DNA of 64,000 nucleotides from Acidovorax sp. 107. GTDB lineage: Bacteria; Pseudomonadota; Gammaproteobacteria; Burkholderiales; Burkholderiaceae_C. The first letter of the stretch is position 1, and every line of letters starts with the position of its first letter. A model generated the notes under the pieces. It was not told where the DNA came from. It worked only from the letters and a program-made list of their open reading frames with translations, and did no database searches. The stretch is taken from NCBI RefSeq assembly GCF_003058055.1, contig NZ_QBTZ01000001.1:1428501-1492500 (forward strand). The letters run 5' to 3'. This document shows positions 35,611-44,376 of this stretch, one piece after another. Position numbers and translations under genes: made by a program.

Positions 35611-36992
35611 CGAACCAATTGTTCGCCACCGATGCATTGCTGCCCACCGGCTGGGCGCGCAACGTGCTGGTCGCGTGGGATGGGGCAGGGCGCATTACCC
35701 AGGTCACCCCCAACAGTGCCGTCCCTGCCGGGGTCGCGCAGGCGCCTGGCCCGCTGCTGCCCGGCATGCCCAACCTGCACTCGCACGCGTTCCAGCGCGC
35801 GTTTGCGGGCCTGACCGAATACCGCGCTGAGAGCCAGGACAGCTTCTGGAGCTGGCGCAACCTGATGTACCGCTTTGCCGCGCGCATCACGCCCGAGTCG
35901 CTGGAGGCCATCGCCACCTGGCTGTACGTGGAGATGCTGGAGGCGGGCTACACCAGCGTGTGCGAGTTCCACTACGTGCACCACGACCAAGGGGGCACGC
36001 CGTATGCCGACGATGCCACCCTGTCGCTGGCCCTGCTGCGCGCTGCGCGCAATGCGGGCATGGGCATCACGCTGTTGCCCGTGCTGTACCAGACCAGCGG
36101 TTTTGGTGCCAAGCCAGCCCGCGCTGACCAGGCACGCTTCATTCGCAGCACGGACAACATGCTCTCGTTGTTGGAGCGCCTCACGCCCTTGGCGCAAGCG
36201 CAAGGAGCGAGTTTGGGCCTGGCGCCGCACTCGCTGCGCGCGGTACCGCCCGACAGCCTGACCGCCGCCGTGCGGGGCCTCACGGCGCTCAACCCCCAGG
36301 CGCCCATCCACATCCACATTGCCGAGCAGACGCAGGAGGTGGACGACTGTGTAGCCTGGAGCGGCCAGCGCCCCGTGCAGTGGCTGCTGGAGCACGCACC
36401 CGTGGACGAACGCTGGTGCCTGGTGCACGCCACGCACATGACGCAGCAGGAGTACCAGGACGCAGCCCGCACCGGTGCCGTGGCAGGCATCTGCCCCACC
36501 ACTGAGGCCAACCTGGGCGACGGCATCTTCGACATGCCGCTGTGGCTGCAGCACGGCGGCCGCTGGGGTGTGGGCTCGGACAGCCATGCCTGCGTGAACG
36601 CAGCGGAGGAATTGTTGATGCTGGAATACGGCCAGCGCCTGTCGCTGCGGCAGCGCAATGTGCTGGCCACCCCAGCCCAGTCCGAGGTGGCCGCTGCCAT
36701 GACCCTGCAGGCCGTGCAGGGCGGGGCGCAGGCTGCAGGCCGCGCCATTGGCGGCCTGGCCGTGGGCCAGCAGGCCGATCTGGTGGCGCTGGATGCGCAG
36801 CATGTGGCTCTGCGCGATCTGCCTGCGCACAGCATGTTGTCGGCCCATGTGTTTGGCAGCCACCGCACCTCGGCCATCGACAGCGTGTGGGTGGCGGGCC
36901 AGCGGCGCATCACGGGCGGCCGGCACACGCTGCATGATGCAGCGGCCCAGGCGTTTGTAGGCGCGCGTTCGGCCACCATTGCACCCGATTGA
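35607..36992 (+). CDS. hutF: Formimidoylglutamate deiminase
   Basis: This 461-residue amidohydrolase converts N-formimino-L-glutamate to N-formyl-L-glutamate and ammonia. It marks the five-step hut pathway rather than the HutG-formimidoylglutamase route. Metal ligands are in [13 protein letters not shown] (HxH), [23 protein letters not shown] and [10 protein letters not shown]. The start overlaps the hutI stop by four bases, so translation is coupled. Fully consistent with the adjoining hutG. Confidence 0.95.
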   Translation: MTNQLFATDALLPTGWARNVLVAWDGAGRITQVTPNSAVPAGVAQAPGPLLPGMPNLHSHAFQRAFAGLTEYRAESQDSFWSWRNLMYRFAARITPESLEAIATWLYVEMLEAGYTSVCEFHYVHHDQGGTPYADDATLSLALLRAARNAGMGITLLPVLYQTSGFGAKPARADQARFIRSTDNMLSLLERLTPLAQAQGASLGLAPHSLRAVPPDSLTAAVRGLTALNPQAPIHIHIAEQTQEVDDCVAWSGQRPVQWLLEHAPVDERWCLVHATHMTQQEYQDAARTGAVAGICPTTEANLGDGIFDMPLWLQHGGRWGVGSDSHACVNAAEELLMLEYGQRLSLRQRNVLATPAQSEVAAAMTLQAVQGGAQAAGRAIGGLAVGQQADLVALDAQHVALRDLPAHSMLSAHVFGSHRTSAIDSVWVAGQRRITGGRHTLHDAAAQAFVGARSATIAPD

Positions 36993-37013
36993 ATTCCTAC
37001 CCGTGAGCTTGTG

Positions 37014-37829
37014 ATGACCGATACCTCTCCACCCCCCTTTGTGTTTTATCCCGGCACTGCGCCGCTGCTGGTGTCCATGCCCCATGCAGGCACCTACGTG
37101 CCGCCCGCGCTGGCCGCGCGCTTTACCGATGAGGCACGCCAGGTGCCCGACACCGACTGGCACATGGAGCGCCTCTATGCATTTGCCAAAGACTTGGGCG
37201 CGTCCATCCTCGTGGCCACGCACTCGCGTTATGTGGTCGACCTGAACCGCCCGCCGGATGGCGCGAGCCTGTACCCCGGGCAGAGCGTCACAGGCCTGTG
37301 CCCGGTCGATACGTTCGACGACACGCCCATCTACGCCAAGGGCGACGTGCCCGATGACGCCGAGATCGCCGCGCGCCGCGATGCCATCTGGGCGCCGTAC
37401 CACGCGCAGCTGCGTGCCGAGCTGGATCGCATCCGCGCCCAGCATGGTTTGGCCGTGCTGTGGGACGCTCACTCGATCCGCTCAGTGCTGCCGCGCTTTT
37501 TTGAAGGCAAGCTGCCCGACCTGAACCTGGGCACGGCCAACGGCGAAAGCTGCGACCCCGCACTGGCGCAGGAGCTGCTGGCGATTGCCCAGTCGGCGCC
37601 GGGCTACACCGCCGTGCTCAATGGCCGCTTCAAGGGCGGGCACATCACGCGCCACTATGGGCAGCCCGCGCAGAATATTCACGCGGTGCAACTGGAGATG
37701 ACCCAGTGCAGCTACATGCAGGAGGCTTTGCCTTTTGACTACCTGCCCGATGTGGCAGCTGGTGTGCAGCCGCACCTTCAGCGCATGCTGCAGGCCGCGC
37801 TCGCCTTTGCGGCAGCGCAATCGGTGTGA
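37014..37829 (+). CDS. hutG: N-formylglutamate amidohydrolase
   Basis: This 271-residue enzyme hydrolyses N-formylglutamate to glutamate and formate, the last step of the pathway. Family motifs are LLVSMPHAGTYVPP, DTDWHMERLY, THSRYVVDLNRPPDG, DAHSIRS and NGRFKGGHITRHYG. The ATG at 37014 is preferred over GTG at 37011. It closes the hut operon. A GC-rich hairpin-like stretch follows at about 37834-37862. Confidence 0.95.
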   Translation: MTDTSPPPFVFYPGTAPLLVSMPHAGTYVPPALAARFTDEARQVPDTDWHMERLYAFAKDLGASILVATHSRYVVDLNRPPDGASLYPGQSVTGLCPVDTFDDTPIYAKGDVPDDAEIAARRDAIWAPYHAQLRAELDRIRAQHGLAVLWDAHSIRSVLPRFFEGKLPDLNLGTANGESCDPALAQELLAIAQSAPGYTAVLNGRFKGGHITRHYGQPAQNIHAVQLEMTQCSYMQEALPFDYLPDVAAGVQPHLQRMLQAALAFAAAQSV

Positions 37830-37950
37830 ATCGGGCGCCACGCCCCCTTCGGGGTTATCGGTGCTAGTATGGGTCGGTCGGTCCGCCATGGACCGCCGTC
37901 TGGGCCAGCATTCACGCATGAGCCCGTTGTAGCGGGAGGAGCCGCGCCCC

Positions 37951-38160
37951 ATGGACCCCACCGCTTATTACTACATGCCCTTGTTCAAGCCCGGTGCCTT
38001 TGTGCAATGGAACCACCAGCGCGAGACCGTGAGCCATGTGGTCGTGCGCCGCAACTCTCTCATGGTGTATCTGGTGGGGCATGAGTCCCCGGTGCACCCC
38101 GACGCGCTGCATCTGGCGCCTACCGCCTTTCAGCTCACGCGCGCGCCAGACCGTCTTTGA
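37951..38160 (+). CDS. Hypothetical protein, 69 residues
   Basis: This small open frame begins MDPTAYYYMPLFKPGAFVQWNHQRETVSHVVVRRNSLMVYLVG. It has a strong GGGAGGAG site about 10 bp before the ATG and codon use like the neighbours. It has no signal peptide or membrane helix, and the composition is beta-rich with several aromatic residues. I do not recognise a named family. It lies between hutG and the convergent psd gene and is probably its own unit. Confidence 0.6.
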   Translation: MDPTAYYYMPLFKPGAFVQWNHQRETVSHVVVRRNSLMVYLVGHESPVHPDALHLAPTAFQLTRAPDRL

Positions 38161-38190
38161 ACGCGGGCAGCCCCGCCGATGGAATGAGCG

Positions 38191-39042
38191 TTAACCGCCA
38201 GCGCGCTGCGCCATGGCTTCACCCAGCTGGATGGGCCGTGTGGGCGACCATTGCGGGTTGAACTGCAAAGGCCCCTGCGGGAACAACATCACGACGGTAG
38301 AGCCGAGCAAGAAGCGGCCCATCTCCTCGCCTTTTTGCAGGCGGACCTGGCCGGGTGCGTAGTCCCACTGCCGCAGCGTGCCCGTGCGCGGCGGGTTCAC
38401 CTGCCCATGCCACACGGTGGCCATGCTGCCCACAATGGTGGCACCTACCAGCACCAGCACGAAGGGGCCCTGGGCCGATTCAAAAAAGCACACCACGCGC
38501 TCGTTGCGCGCAAACAGGCCGGGTACACCGCGTGCCGTGGTGGGGTTGACCGAGAACAGATCACCGGGCACATGGACCATGCGCGTGAGCTCGCCCCCGC
38601 AAGGCATGTGGATGCGGTGGTAGTCGCGCGGGCTCAGGTACAGCGTGGCGAAATGTCCGTTGTCAAAACGGGCAGCGGCAACGGCGTCGCCACCCACCAG
38701 GGCTGTGGTGGAGTACGTGTGTCCCTTGGCCTGGAAGACCTGGTCCTTGGCGATGGGGCCGAACTGGCTGATGGCGCCGTCCACAGGGCAGATCAGGTCG
38801 GCTTGGGCCAGCGGGCGCGCGCCGTCTTTCAGCGCACGTGTGAAGAAGTCGTTGAAGCTGGTGTAGCTGGCGATGTCGGGGTTGGCTGCCTCGGCCATGT
38901 TGACGTTGTAGCGGCCCACGAACCAGCGGATCACCGAGGTGGTGAGGCCGCCGAGGCGGGCCGATGCGAACTTGCCAGCCAGGGTGGTCAGTGCCTGCTT
39001 GGGCAGGAGGTATTGCGGCAGAACTGCCAGGCGATCAGACAC
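38191..39042 (-). CDS. psd: Phosphatidylserine decarboxylase proenzyme
   Basis: This 283-residue proenzyme makes phosphatidylethanolamine from phosphatidylserine at the inner membrane. The self-cleavage site that creates the pyruvoyl group is LGST in GRFLLGSTVVMLFP. Other motifs are SFNDFFTRALKDGARP, CPVDGAISQFG, YHRIHMP and FARNERV. The GTG at 39042 is chosen because GAGGGG lies upstream and the protein then begins MSDRLAVLPQYLLP, as in relatives; an in-frame TTG lies 15 bp earlier. It is convergent with the small gene at 37951. Confidence 0.95.
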   Translation of the reverse strand: MSDRLAVLPQYLLPKQALTTLAGKFASARLGGLTTSVIRWFVGRYNVNMAEAANPDIASYTSFNDFFTRALKDGARPLAQADLICPVDGAISQFGPIAKDQVFQAKGHTYSTTALVGGDAVAAARFDNGHFATLYLSPRDYHRIHMPCGGELTRMVHVPGDLFSVNPTTARGVPGLFARNERVVCFFESAQGPFVLVLVGATIVGSMATVWHGQVNPPRTGTLRQWDYAPGQVRLQKGEEMGRFLLGSTVVMLFPQGPLQFNPQWSPTRPIQLGEAMAQRAGG

Positions 39043-39106
39043 GGGCGAACCCCTCAAAGACGAAAGCGGACGATTCTATCGGCGGGGCGCCGTTGCCCGC
39101 ACGGGG

Positions 39107-39820
39107 TCATACCCCGAGGTATTGCTCTAGCAGCAGGGGCTGTGCATGCAGGGCGTCCGAGCTGCCGTCAAACACCACCTGGCCCTTGACCAGGATGACG
39201 TTGCGGTCGGTGATCTGCGTGACGTGCTTCCAGTTCTTGTCCACGATCACGCTGCTGATGCCGCTGTCCTTGATGAGGCTGCAGATGCGCCAGATCTCGC
39301 GCGCGATCAGGGGCGCCAGGCCTTCGGTGGCTTCGTCGAGGATGAGCACGTCGGGGTTGGTCATCAGCGCGCGGCCGATGGTCAGCATCTGCTGCTCGCC
39401 GCCGCTGAGCTGCTGGCCGCCATGGCCCAGCCTTTCCTTCAGGCGCGGGAAGGTCTCCAGCACGCGCTCGTAGGTCCAATCGCGCTGGCCGCGTGTGCCG
39501 GCGCGGGCGGCCATCTGCAGGTTCTCGACCACGCTCAGGTTGCCGAAGATGCCACGGCCTTCAGGCACGTAGGCAATGCCCAGCCGGGCCATCTCATAGG
39601 GCGGCTTGCCCGTCATGTCGCGGCCGGCCACGGCCACGCTGCCCGACCGGGGCTTGACCAGGCCCATCAGCGACTTGAGCAGGGTGCTCTTGCCCATGCC
39701 GTTGCGGCCCATGAGGCCGATGGTCTCGCCCTGGCCCACGGTGAAATCAATGCCGTGCAGGATGTGGCTGCTGCCGTAGAAGGTGTGGATGCCCTTGGCA
39801 TCGATCCATGGAGTGGTCAT
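39107..39820 (-). CDS. Branched-chain amino-acid type ABC transporter ATPase (LivF-like)
   Basis: This 237-residue ATPase has Walker A GRNGMGKSTLLKSL, signature LSGGEQQMLTIGRAL, Walker B VLILDEATEGLAP and the LivF-typical GIAYVPEGRGIFGNLSVVENL. The usual switch histidine appears as Asn/Lys in VIVDKNWKHV rather than E-H; this divergent switch occurs in some LivF subgroups but is worth noting. It starts one base after the upstream livG-like stop. It is the last gene of a leftward SBP-H-M-G-F operon. Confidence 0.92.
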   Translation of the reverse strand: MTTPWIDAKGIHTFYGSSHILHGIDFTVGQGETIGLMGRNGMGKSTLLKSLMGLVKPRSGSVAVAGRDMTGKPPYEMARLGIAYVPEGRGIFGNLSVVENLQMAARAGTRGQRDWTYERVLETFPRLKERLGHGGQQLSGGEQQMLTIGRALMTNPDVLILDEATEGLAPLIAREIWRICSLIKDSGISSVIVDKNWKHVTQITDRNVILVKGQVVFDGSSDALHAQPLLLEQYLGV

Positions 39821-39821
39821 C

Positions 39822-40595
39822 TCAGTGGTCCTCCCCCAGGTAGGCGGCCTGCACGGTGGCATCGGCGCGCACCTCGGGTGGTGTGCCCTGCGCAATCACC
39901 TCGCCGTTGACCATCACCGTCAGGCGGTCGGCCAGCGCAAACACGGCATCCATGTCGTGCTCGACCAGCATCATGGCGTGGGCGGGCTTGAGGCGCTGCA
40001 GCAGCTCGACCATGCGCTCGGCCTCGGCCACGCCCATGCCGGCCAGGGGCTCGTCGAGCAGCAGCACCTGCGGCTCGGTGGCCAGGGTCATCGCAATTTC
40101 GAGCTGGCGCTGCTCGCCGTGGCTCATGGCCCCTGCAATCGCGGTGCGCCGGTCTTTGAGGCCAGATAGCTCGATAGCGCTTTCAAGACGTGCGCTGGTT
40201 GCTCTGTTTTTGATAGTGCCAGAGCGGGTGTCCTGCCACCAGCGCAAGGGGTTCCAGGGCTGCTGTGCATCGCGCGACTGGGCCGCCAGGCGCACGTTCT
40301 CGTGCACGGTGAGCGGCAGGAAGATGTTGGTCTTCTGGTAGCTGCGGCCCAGGCCCTGACGCGAGATGCGTTCGGGCGCCCAGCCGGTCACATCGGTGCC
40401 CCCCAGCAGCACCTGGCCCGAGCTGGGTGGCAGGTCGCCCGAGAGCAGGTTGGTCAGCGTGGACTTGCCCGCGCCGTTGGGGCCGATCACCGCATGGATC
40501 TTGCCCCGCCACAGGTCCACCGAGACACCATTGACAGCGGCCAGGCCGCCAAAGCGCTTGGTCACCTTCTGCGCGGACAACAGGACTTCAGCCAT
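39822..40595 (-). CDS. Branched-chain amino-acid type ABC transporter ATPase (LivG-like)
   Basis: This 257-residue ATPase has Walker A GPNGAGKSTLTNLL, signature MSHGEQRQLEIAMTL, Walker B VLLLDEPLAGMG and switch VEHDMDAVFALADR. The ATG at 40595 overlaps the livM-like end. The segment WQDTRSGTIKNRATSARLESAIELSGLKD is unusual: its DNA resembles the dispersed palindromic repeat seen elsewhere in this window and appears to be an in-frame insertion or replacement. The rest of the fold is intact, so function is probably kept. Confidence 0.92.
   Translation of the reverse strand: MAEVLLSAQKVTKRFGGLAAVNGVSVDLWRGKIHAVIGPNGAGKSTLTNLLSGDLPPSSGQVLLGGTDVTGWAPERISRQGLGRSYQKTNIFLPLTVHENVRLAAQSRDAQQPWNPLRWWQDTRSGTIKNRATSARLESAIELSGLKDRRTAIAGAMSHGEQRQLEIAMTLATEPQVLLLDEPLAGMGVAEAERMVELLQRLKPAHAMMLVEHDMDAVFALADRLTVMVNGEVIAQGTPPEVRADATVQAAYLGEDH
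40150..40225. repeat. Possible dispersed palindromic repeat inside the livG-like gene
   Basis: The stretch containing GATAGCTCGATAGCGC and GTGCGCTGGTTGCTCTG followed by TTTTTGATAGTG resembles the Comamonadaceae intergenic repeat, but lies in frame within coding sequence. Confidence 0.4.
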
Positions 40596-41586
40596 GGTGC
40601 AAGCCCTCCGAGGCCTGGGCCGCACGGCGCTGGGCAAACATGCCCAGCAGCCCGCGCGGCGCGGCCACCACCACCAGCACGATGAAGCAGCCCATCAGCA
40701 GTTGCCAGTGTTTGCTGATGTCCTTGAATGCGTGCAGCAGGTACTCGAAGGCAAATGCACCCACGATGGCGCCCGCAAAGTTGCCCATGCCGCCCAGAAT
40801 GACCATCATGATCGCGTGTGCGCTCATGTGAAAGCCCATGAGTTCCGGGTTCACATAGCCGGTTTGTGCGCCCCACAGGTACCCCGCCAGGCCAGCCAGC
40901 GCCCCGGCGATGGTGAAGGCGGTGAGTTTGTAGCCCCGTGTGCCAAAGCCCATGGCGCGCATGCGGTGTTCGTTGATGCGGATGCCAGCCAGCGCGCGGC
41001 CCAGCGGGCTCCACAGCAGGCGGCGCAGCAGCGCGTACACCAGCACCACCAGCGCCAGCGTGAAGTAGTAGAAAGTCTTGCGTCCCTCCAGATCGAACGG
41101 CAACCAGCCGAGGATGGAGGCATCGGGCCGGAAGTTGATGTACAACCCGTCCGAGCCGCCTAGCACCTTGTTGTCGAAGAACAGGTAGAACACCATCTGC
41201 GCAAAGGCCATCGTGACCATGATGAAGTAGATGCCGTGAGTGCGCACCACAAAGAACCCGATCACCAGCGCTACCAGGCCGGATGCGGCCACTGCCAGCG
41301 GCAGCGACCACCACAGGCTCACAGGCATGTCGGCGGGGGTGAGAAAGGCGAGGGCGTAGCCCGCCACGCCAAAGTAGGCGGCGTGGCCCAGCGAGACCAG
41401 CCCGGTCACGCCCTGCAGCAGATCCAGGCTCATGGCAAAGATGGCCATGATCATCATGCGGGTGACCATCTGCACATAAAAGTCGCTGCCCACCACAGGG
41501 AACAGCAGCAACGCAGCCAGCCCCAGTGCCAGGGCGAACTGCACGCTGCGTGGCAGCACTTCGATATTGGCGCGCGGGGTGCTCAT
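40588..41586 (-). CDS. Branched-chain amino-acid type ABC permease (LivM-like)
   Basis: This 332-residue membrane protein has about nine to ten hydrophobic helices. LivM-type features are SLDLLQGVTGLVSLGHAAYFGVAGYAL, ALAGIRINEHRMRAMGFGTRGYKL and MVILGGMGNFAGAIVGAF. The ATG at 41586 is preceded by a dispersed GC-rich repeat that separates it from the livH-like gene. It overlaps the livG-like start by eight bases. Confidence 0.92.
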   Translation of the reverse strand: MSTPRANIEVLPRSVQFALALGLAALLLFPVVGSDFYVQMVTRMMIMAIFAMSLDLLQGVTGLVSLGHAAYFGVAGYALAFLTPADMPVSLWWSLPLAVAASGLVALVIGFFVVRTHGIYFIMVTMAFAQMVFYLFFDNKVLGGSDGLYINFRPDASILGWLPFDLEGRKTFYYFTLALVVLVYALLRRLLWSPLGRALAGIRINEHRMRAMGFGTRGYKLTAFTIAGALAGLAGYLWGAQTGYVNPELMGFHMSAHAIMMVILGGMGNFAGAIVGAFAFEYLLHAFKDISKHWQLLMGCFIVLVVVAAPRGLLGMFAQRRAAQASEGLHHG

Positions 41587-41650
41587 GAGCGGCCGCCGGG
41601 CCGCCCCAAGGCGGCGAAGGCCCCCTTGGGGGGCAGCGAAATACACGAAG
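41587..41650. repeat. Dispersed GC-rich repeat between the livH- and livM-like genes
   Basis: GGCCGCCCCAAGGCGGCGAAGG and CCCCCTTGGGGGGCAGCG form hairpins. It is related to the element at 25919-26010 in opposite orientation. Confidence 0.55.
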
Positions 41651-41671
41651 TGATAAGCGTGGGGGGCTTTG

Positions 41672-42535
41672 TCATTGCTTAAAGAGGCCTTCAGGTTTCC
41701 ACAGCAGCACGGCTGCCATCAGCATATAGACCAGCATGCCCGCCACCTGCGGCAGCAGCACCTTGCCAAACGTGTCGACAAAGCCCACCAGCAGCGCAGC
41801 AATGAGCGCGCCTCGCACGGAGCCGATGCCACCAATCACCACCACCACAAAGCACATGATGAGCACCGAGGAGCCCATATTGGGGTAGACGCTCGACACG
41901 GGCGCAGCCACCATGCCCGCGACCGCCGCCAGGCCCACGCCCAGCGCGAACACGATGGCATGGATGAGCTTGATGTTCACGCCCAGCGACTCGGCCATGT
42001 CGCGGTTGAAGGCGCCCGCGCGGATCTTCATGCCCAGGCGGGTTTTGGAGATCAGCAGATACAGGGCCACGGCCAGCGCGATACAGACGCCCGATATGAA
42101 CAGCCGGTACACCGGATAGGAGAGGGTGTCGGTGAGAGGAATGGACCAATCCAGCAACTTGGGGATGGCCACGCCGTGCACGTCGTCGCCCCACAGGATG
42201 GAGCGCAGCTCTTCAAAGATGTAGATCAGCCCGAAGGTCAGCAGCACCTGGTCCAGGTGGTCGCGATGGTAGAAGTGGCGAAACAGCAGCCATTCCAATA
42301 CCAGGCCAAACACCACAGCAAGCGCGGCGCCCCCCAGGATGGCCAGCGTCAGGCTACCGAACTGGCCGGAGAGCGAGTACCCCAGGTATGCGCCCAGCAT
42401 GTAGAAGCTGCCATGCGCCAGGTTCACCACGCCCATGATCCCGAAGATCAGCGTGAGCCCGGCCGCCAGCATGAACAGCAGCAGGCCGTATTGCACGCTG
42501 TTGAGCAACTGGATCAGGAACGTGGCGAAATCCAT
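41672..42535 (-). CDS. Branched-chain amino-acid type ABC permease (LivH-like)
   Basis: This 287-residue membrane protein has about eight helices and LivH features: QYGLLLFMLAAGLTLIFGIMGVVNLAHGSFYMLGAY, TRLGMKIRAGAFNRDMAESLGVN and VVVIGGIGSVRGALIAALLVG. It pairs with the LivM-like permease. The binding-protein gene precedes it by about 110 bp. Confidence 0.93.
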   Translation of the reverse strand: MDFATFLIQLLNSVQYGLLLFMLAAGLTLIFGIMGVVNLAHGSFYMLGAYLGYSLSGQFGSLTLAILGGAALAVVFGLVLEWLLFRHFYHRDHLDQVLLTFGLIYIFEELRSILWGDDVHGVAIPKLLDWSIPLTDTLSYPVYRLFISGVCIALAVALYLLISKTRLGMKIRAGAFNRDMAESLGVNIKLIHAIVFALGVGLAAVAGMVAAPVSSVYPNMGSSVLIMCFVVVVIGGIGSVRGALIAALLVGFVDTFGKVLLPQVAGMLVYMLMAAVLLWKPEGLFKQ

Positions 42536-42646
42536 GGAGGGCTGGGTTTGGAGTACAAAAAATCAACCCGCGCAGCACGAGGCCGGCGGAGGAAGCCCGG
42601 CATGCAAGCCGGGCGGTCGGGTCGGAAAATGGGCTGACCGAACGGT

Positions 42647-43834
42647 TTAGCCCATGCGGCAACCGGCGCCGCTGTCGGCCAGCGCCTTGGCGGCCACGCC
42701 GATCACCTTGTTTTCCTTGTTCTCCACGCGGCGCAGGTAGATGTCCTGCACGGGGTTGTGCGACTTGCTCATGGTCCACTTGCCGCGTGGGCTGTCGATG
42801 ACGGCGCTTTCCATCGCCTTGATGACGGCCGGCTTGGCAGACAGGTCTCCCTTGACGGCGTTGGCACCATGCACCAGCAGCAGGCCGGTGTCGTAGCCTT
42901 GCACAGCGTACACGTCGGGCTGGCTGCGGAAGGCCTTGGCATATTCCAGGCGGAACTGCTTGTTGCGCGGCGTATCCAGCGAGTCGCTGTAGTGCATGGT
43001 GGTGATGATGCCGTCGGCCGCTGGGCCTGCAGCGTCCAGCACGCCTTCGGTCAGGAAGCCCGAGCCATACAGCGGAATCTTGTCCTTGAGGCCGGCCGCC
43101 GCGTAGTCCTTGATAAACTTGGCCGCGCCGCCACCGGCAAAGAAGCAGGCCACGGCATCGGGCTTGAGCGCGGCAATCTCGGTCAGCAGCGCCTGAAATT
43201 CGACGTTGGGGAAGGGCAGGCCCAGTTCCTTGACGATGGTGCCGCCCGCCTTGGTGTAGCTTTCCTTGAAGCCCTCAAACGCTTCGTCACCAGCCGCGTA
43301 CTTCCAGGTGATCCAGACGGCCTTCTTGTGGCCCTTTTCGACCATGGCCTTGCCAAGCGCCAGTGTGGGCTGCGAATTGCTGAACGAAGTGCGGAACACG
43401 TTGGGAGCGCAGAGGGCGCGGGTGGCTGCGTGTACGCCTGCGTTGGGGATGAGGTTGAGCACGCCGGTGTCGCGCGCCACCTTCTGGATACCCATTTGCA
43501 CGCCCGAGTGCACGGTACCGATCAGCACGTCCACCTTGTCGCGCTGCACCAGCTTGCTGGCGTTTTCCACACCCTTGCTGGGCTCGGATTCGTCATCGAC
43601 CTTGAACCATTCGATCTCGCGGCCGCCAAGCTTGCCGCCTTGCTGGTCGATGGCCAGACGCACGCCATTCTCGATGGCCACGCCCAACTGCGCAAAAGTG
43701 CCGGTGTAGGGCAGCATGAATCCCACGCGCACCTTGCCGCTTTGAGCGCGCACGATGGAGGGCAGCAGCAGGCCCGTGGATGCTGCGCCGACGAGGGCGG
43801 CACTGCGGCTGATGACGAGGCGGCGGGTGGTCAT
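42647..43834 (-). CDS. ABC transporter substrate-binding protein (LivK-like)
   Basis: This 395-residue periplasmic binding protein has an arginine-bearing signal (TTRRLVISRSAALVGAASTGLLLPSIVRAQ), possibly Tat-like but without the full twin-arginine consensus. The mature part is a Peripla_BP_6 fold: KVRVGFMLPYTGTFAQLGVAIENGVRLAIDQQGGKLGG, DVLIGTVHSGVQMGIQKVA. Two features, Cys near the C-terminus and the HYSDSLDTPRN region, suggest the subgroup for aromatic or other carboxylates rather than leucine, but the ligand cannot be fixed. It is the first gene of the leftward operon. Confidence 0.9.
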   Translation of the reverse strand: MTTRRLVISRSAALVGAASTGLLLPSIVRAQSGKVRVGFMLPYTGTFAQLGVAIENGVRLAIDQQGGKLGGREIEWFKVDDESEPSKGVENASKLVQRDKVDVLIGTVHSGVQMGIQKVARDTGVLNLIPNAGVHAATRALCAPNVFRTSFSNSQPTLALGKAMVEKGHKKAVWITWKYAAGDEAFEGFKESYTKAGGTIVKELGLPFPNVEFQALLTEIAALKPDAVACFFAGGGAAKFIKDYAAAGLKDKIPLYGSGFLTEGVLDAAGPAADGIITTMHYSDSLDTPRNKQFRLEYAKAFRSQPDVYAVQGYDTGLLLVHGANAVKGDLSAKPAVIKAMESAVIDSPRGKWTMSKSHNPVQDIYLRRVENKENKVIGVAAKALADSGAGCRMG

Positions 43835-44376
43835 GGGGCTTGTCTCCTTTGTTTAGGCTTAAAGTAATTTACTGCAAGCGTTCGGTGGTGAATACCTATG
43901 GGTTACCCGTACCGGAGGTAGGACTGGGTTCAGAGCACAATCACTGCCCATGTCCTGGGGCTATGCCGTCAACGCGCGGCAGGTGGAGGACATGGCAAGA
44001 AGCTGCTTCTGACTCCGGTGGAAAAGGGGTGAATTTGCAGATGAATTAAAATGCATGTTTTTATTTTTTGTGCAGTATAGAGCGTGTTTTTGGATTGGGG
44101 TGGTCGATTCTGTTCTGCCTCGTAGGTAGTTTCCAGCAGGGAGCTGTTGCGACGCCTCCAACCGAGGGCTGGCTCGCTCCAGGCGGCTGATGCCCCTCGG
44201 CGCACCTGCACCATGGCACTGGCGGCACAATGGCGTCGGATTCTTCAATCGGTTGCGCTATGTAGCGGCATCCCGGCAGGCCCGTCGCGATGGGCGCTGC
44301 GCAGCGGCCCTCAACTCTCCAGTTTGCCGGTTGAGCACTGATGTAGCTTGCGGCTGCCTCCGTCCTTCCGTCCTGT
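43835..44376. other. 540 bp intergenic region between divergent genes
   Basis: No gene is recognised. Both the leftward importer and the rightward HPP gene must be promoted from here. An AT-rich island at about 44040-44080 (TTAAAATGCATGTTTTTATTTTTTG) stands out from the GC-rich surroundings and may contain the promoters. Confidence 0.5.
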
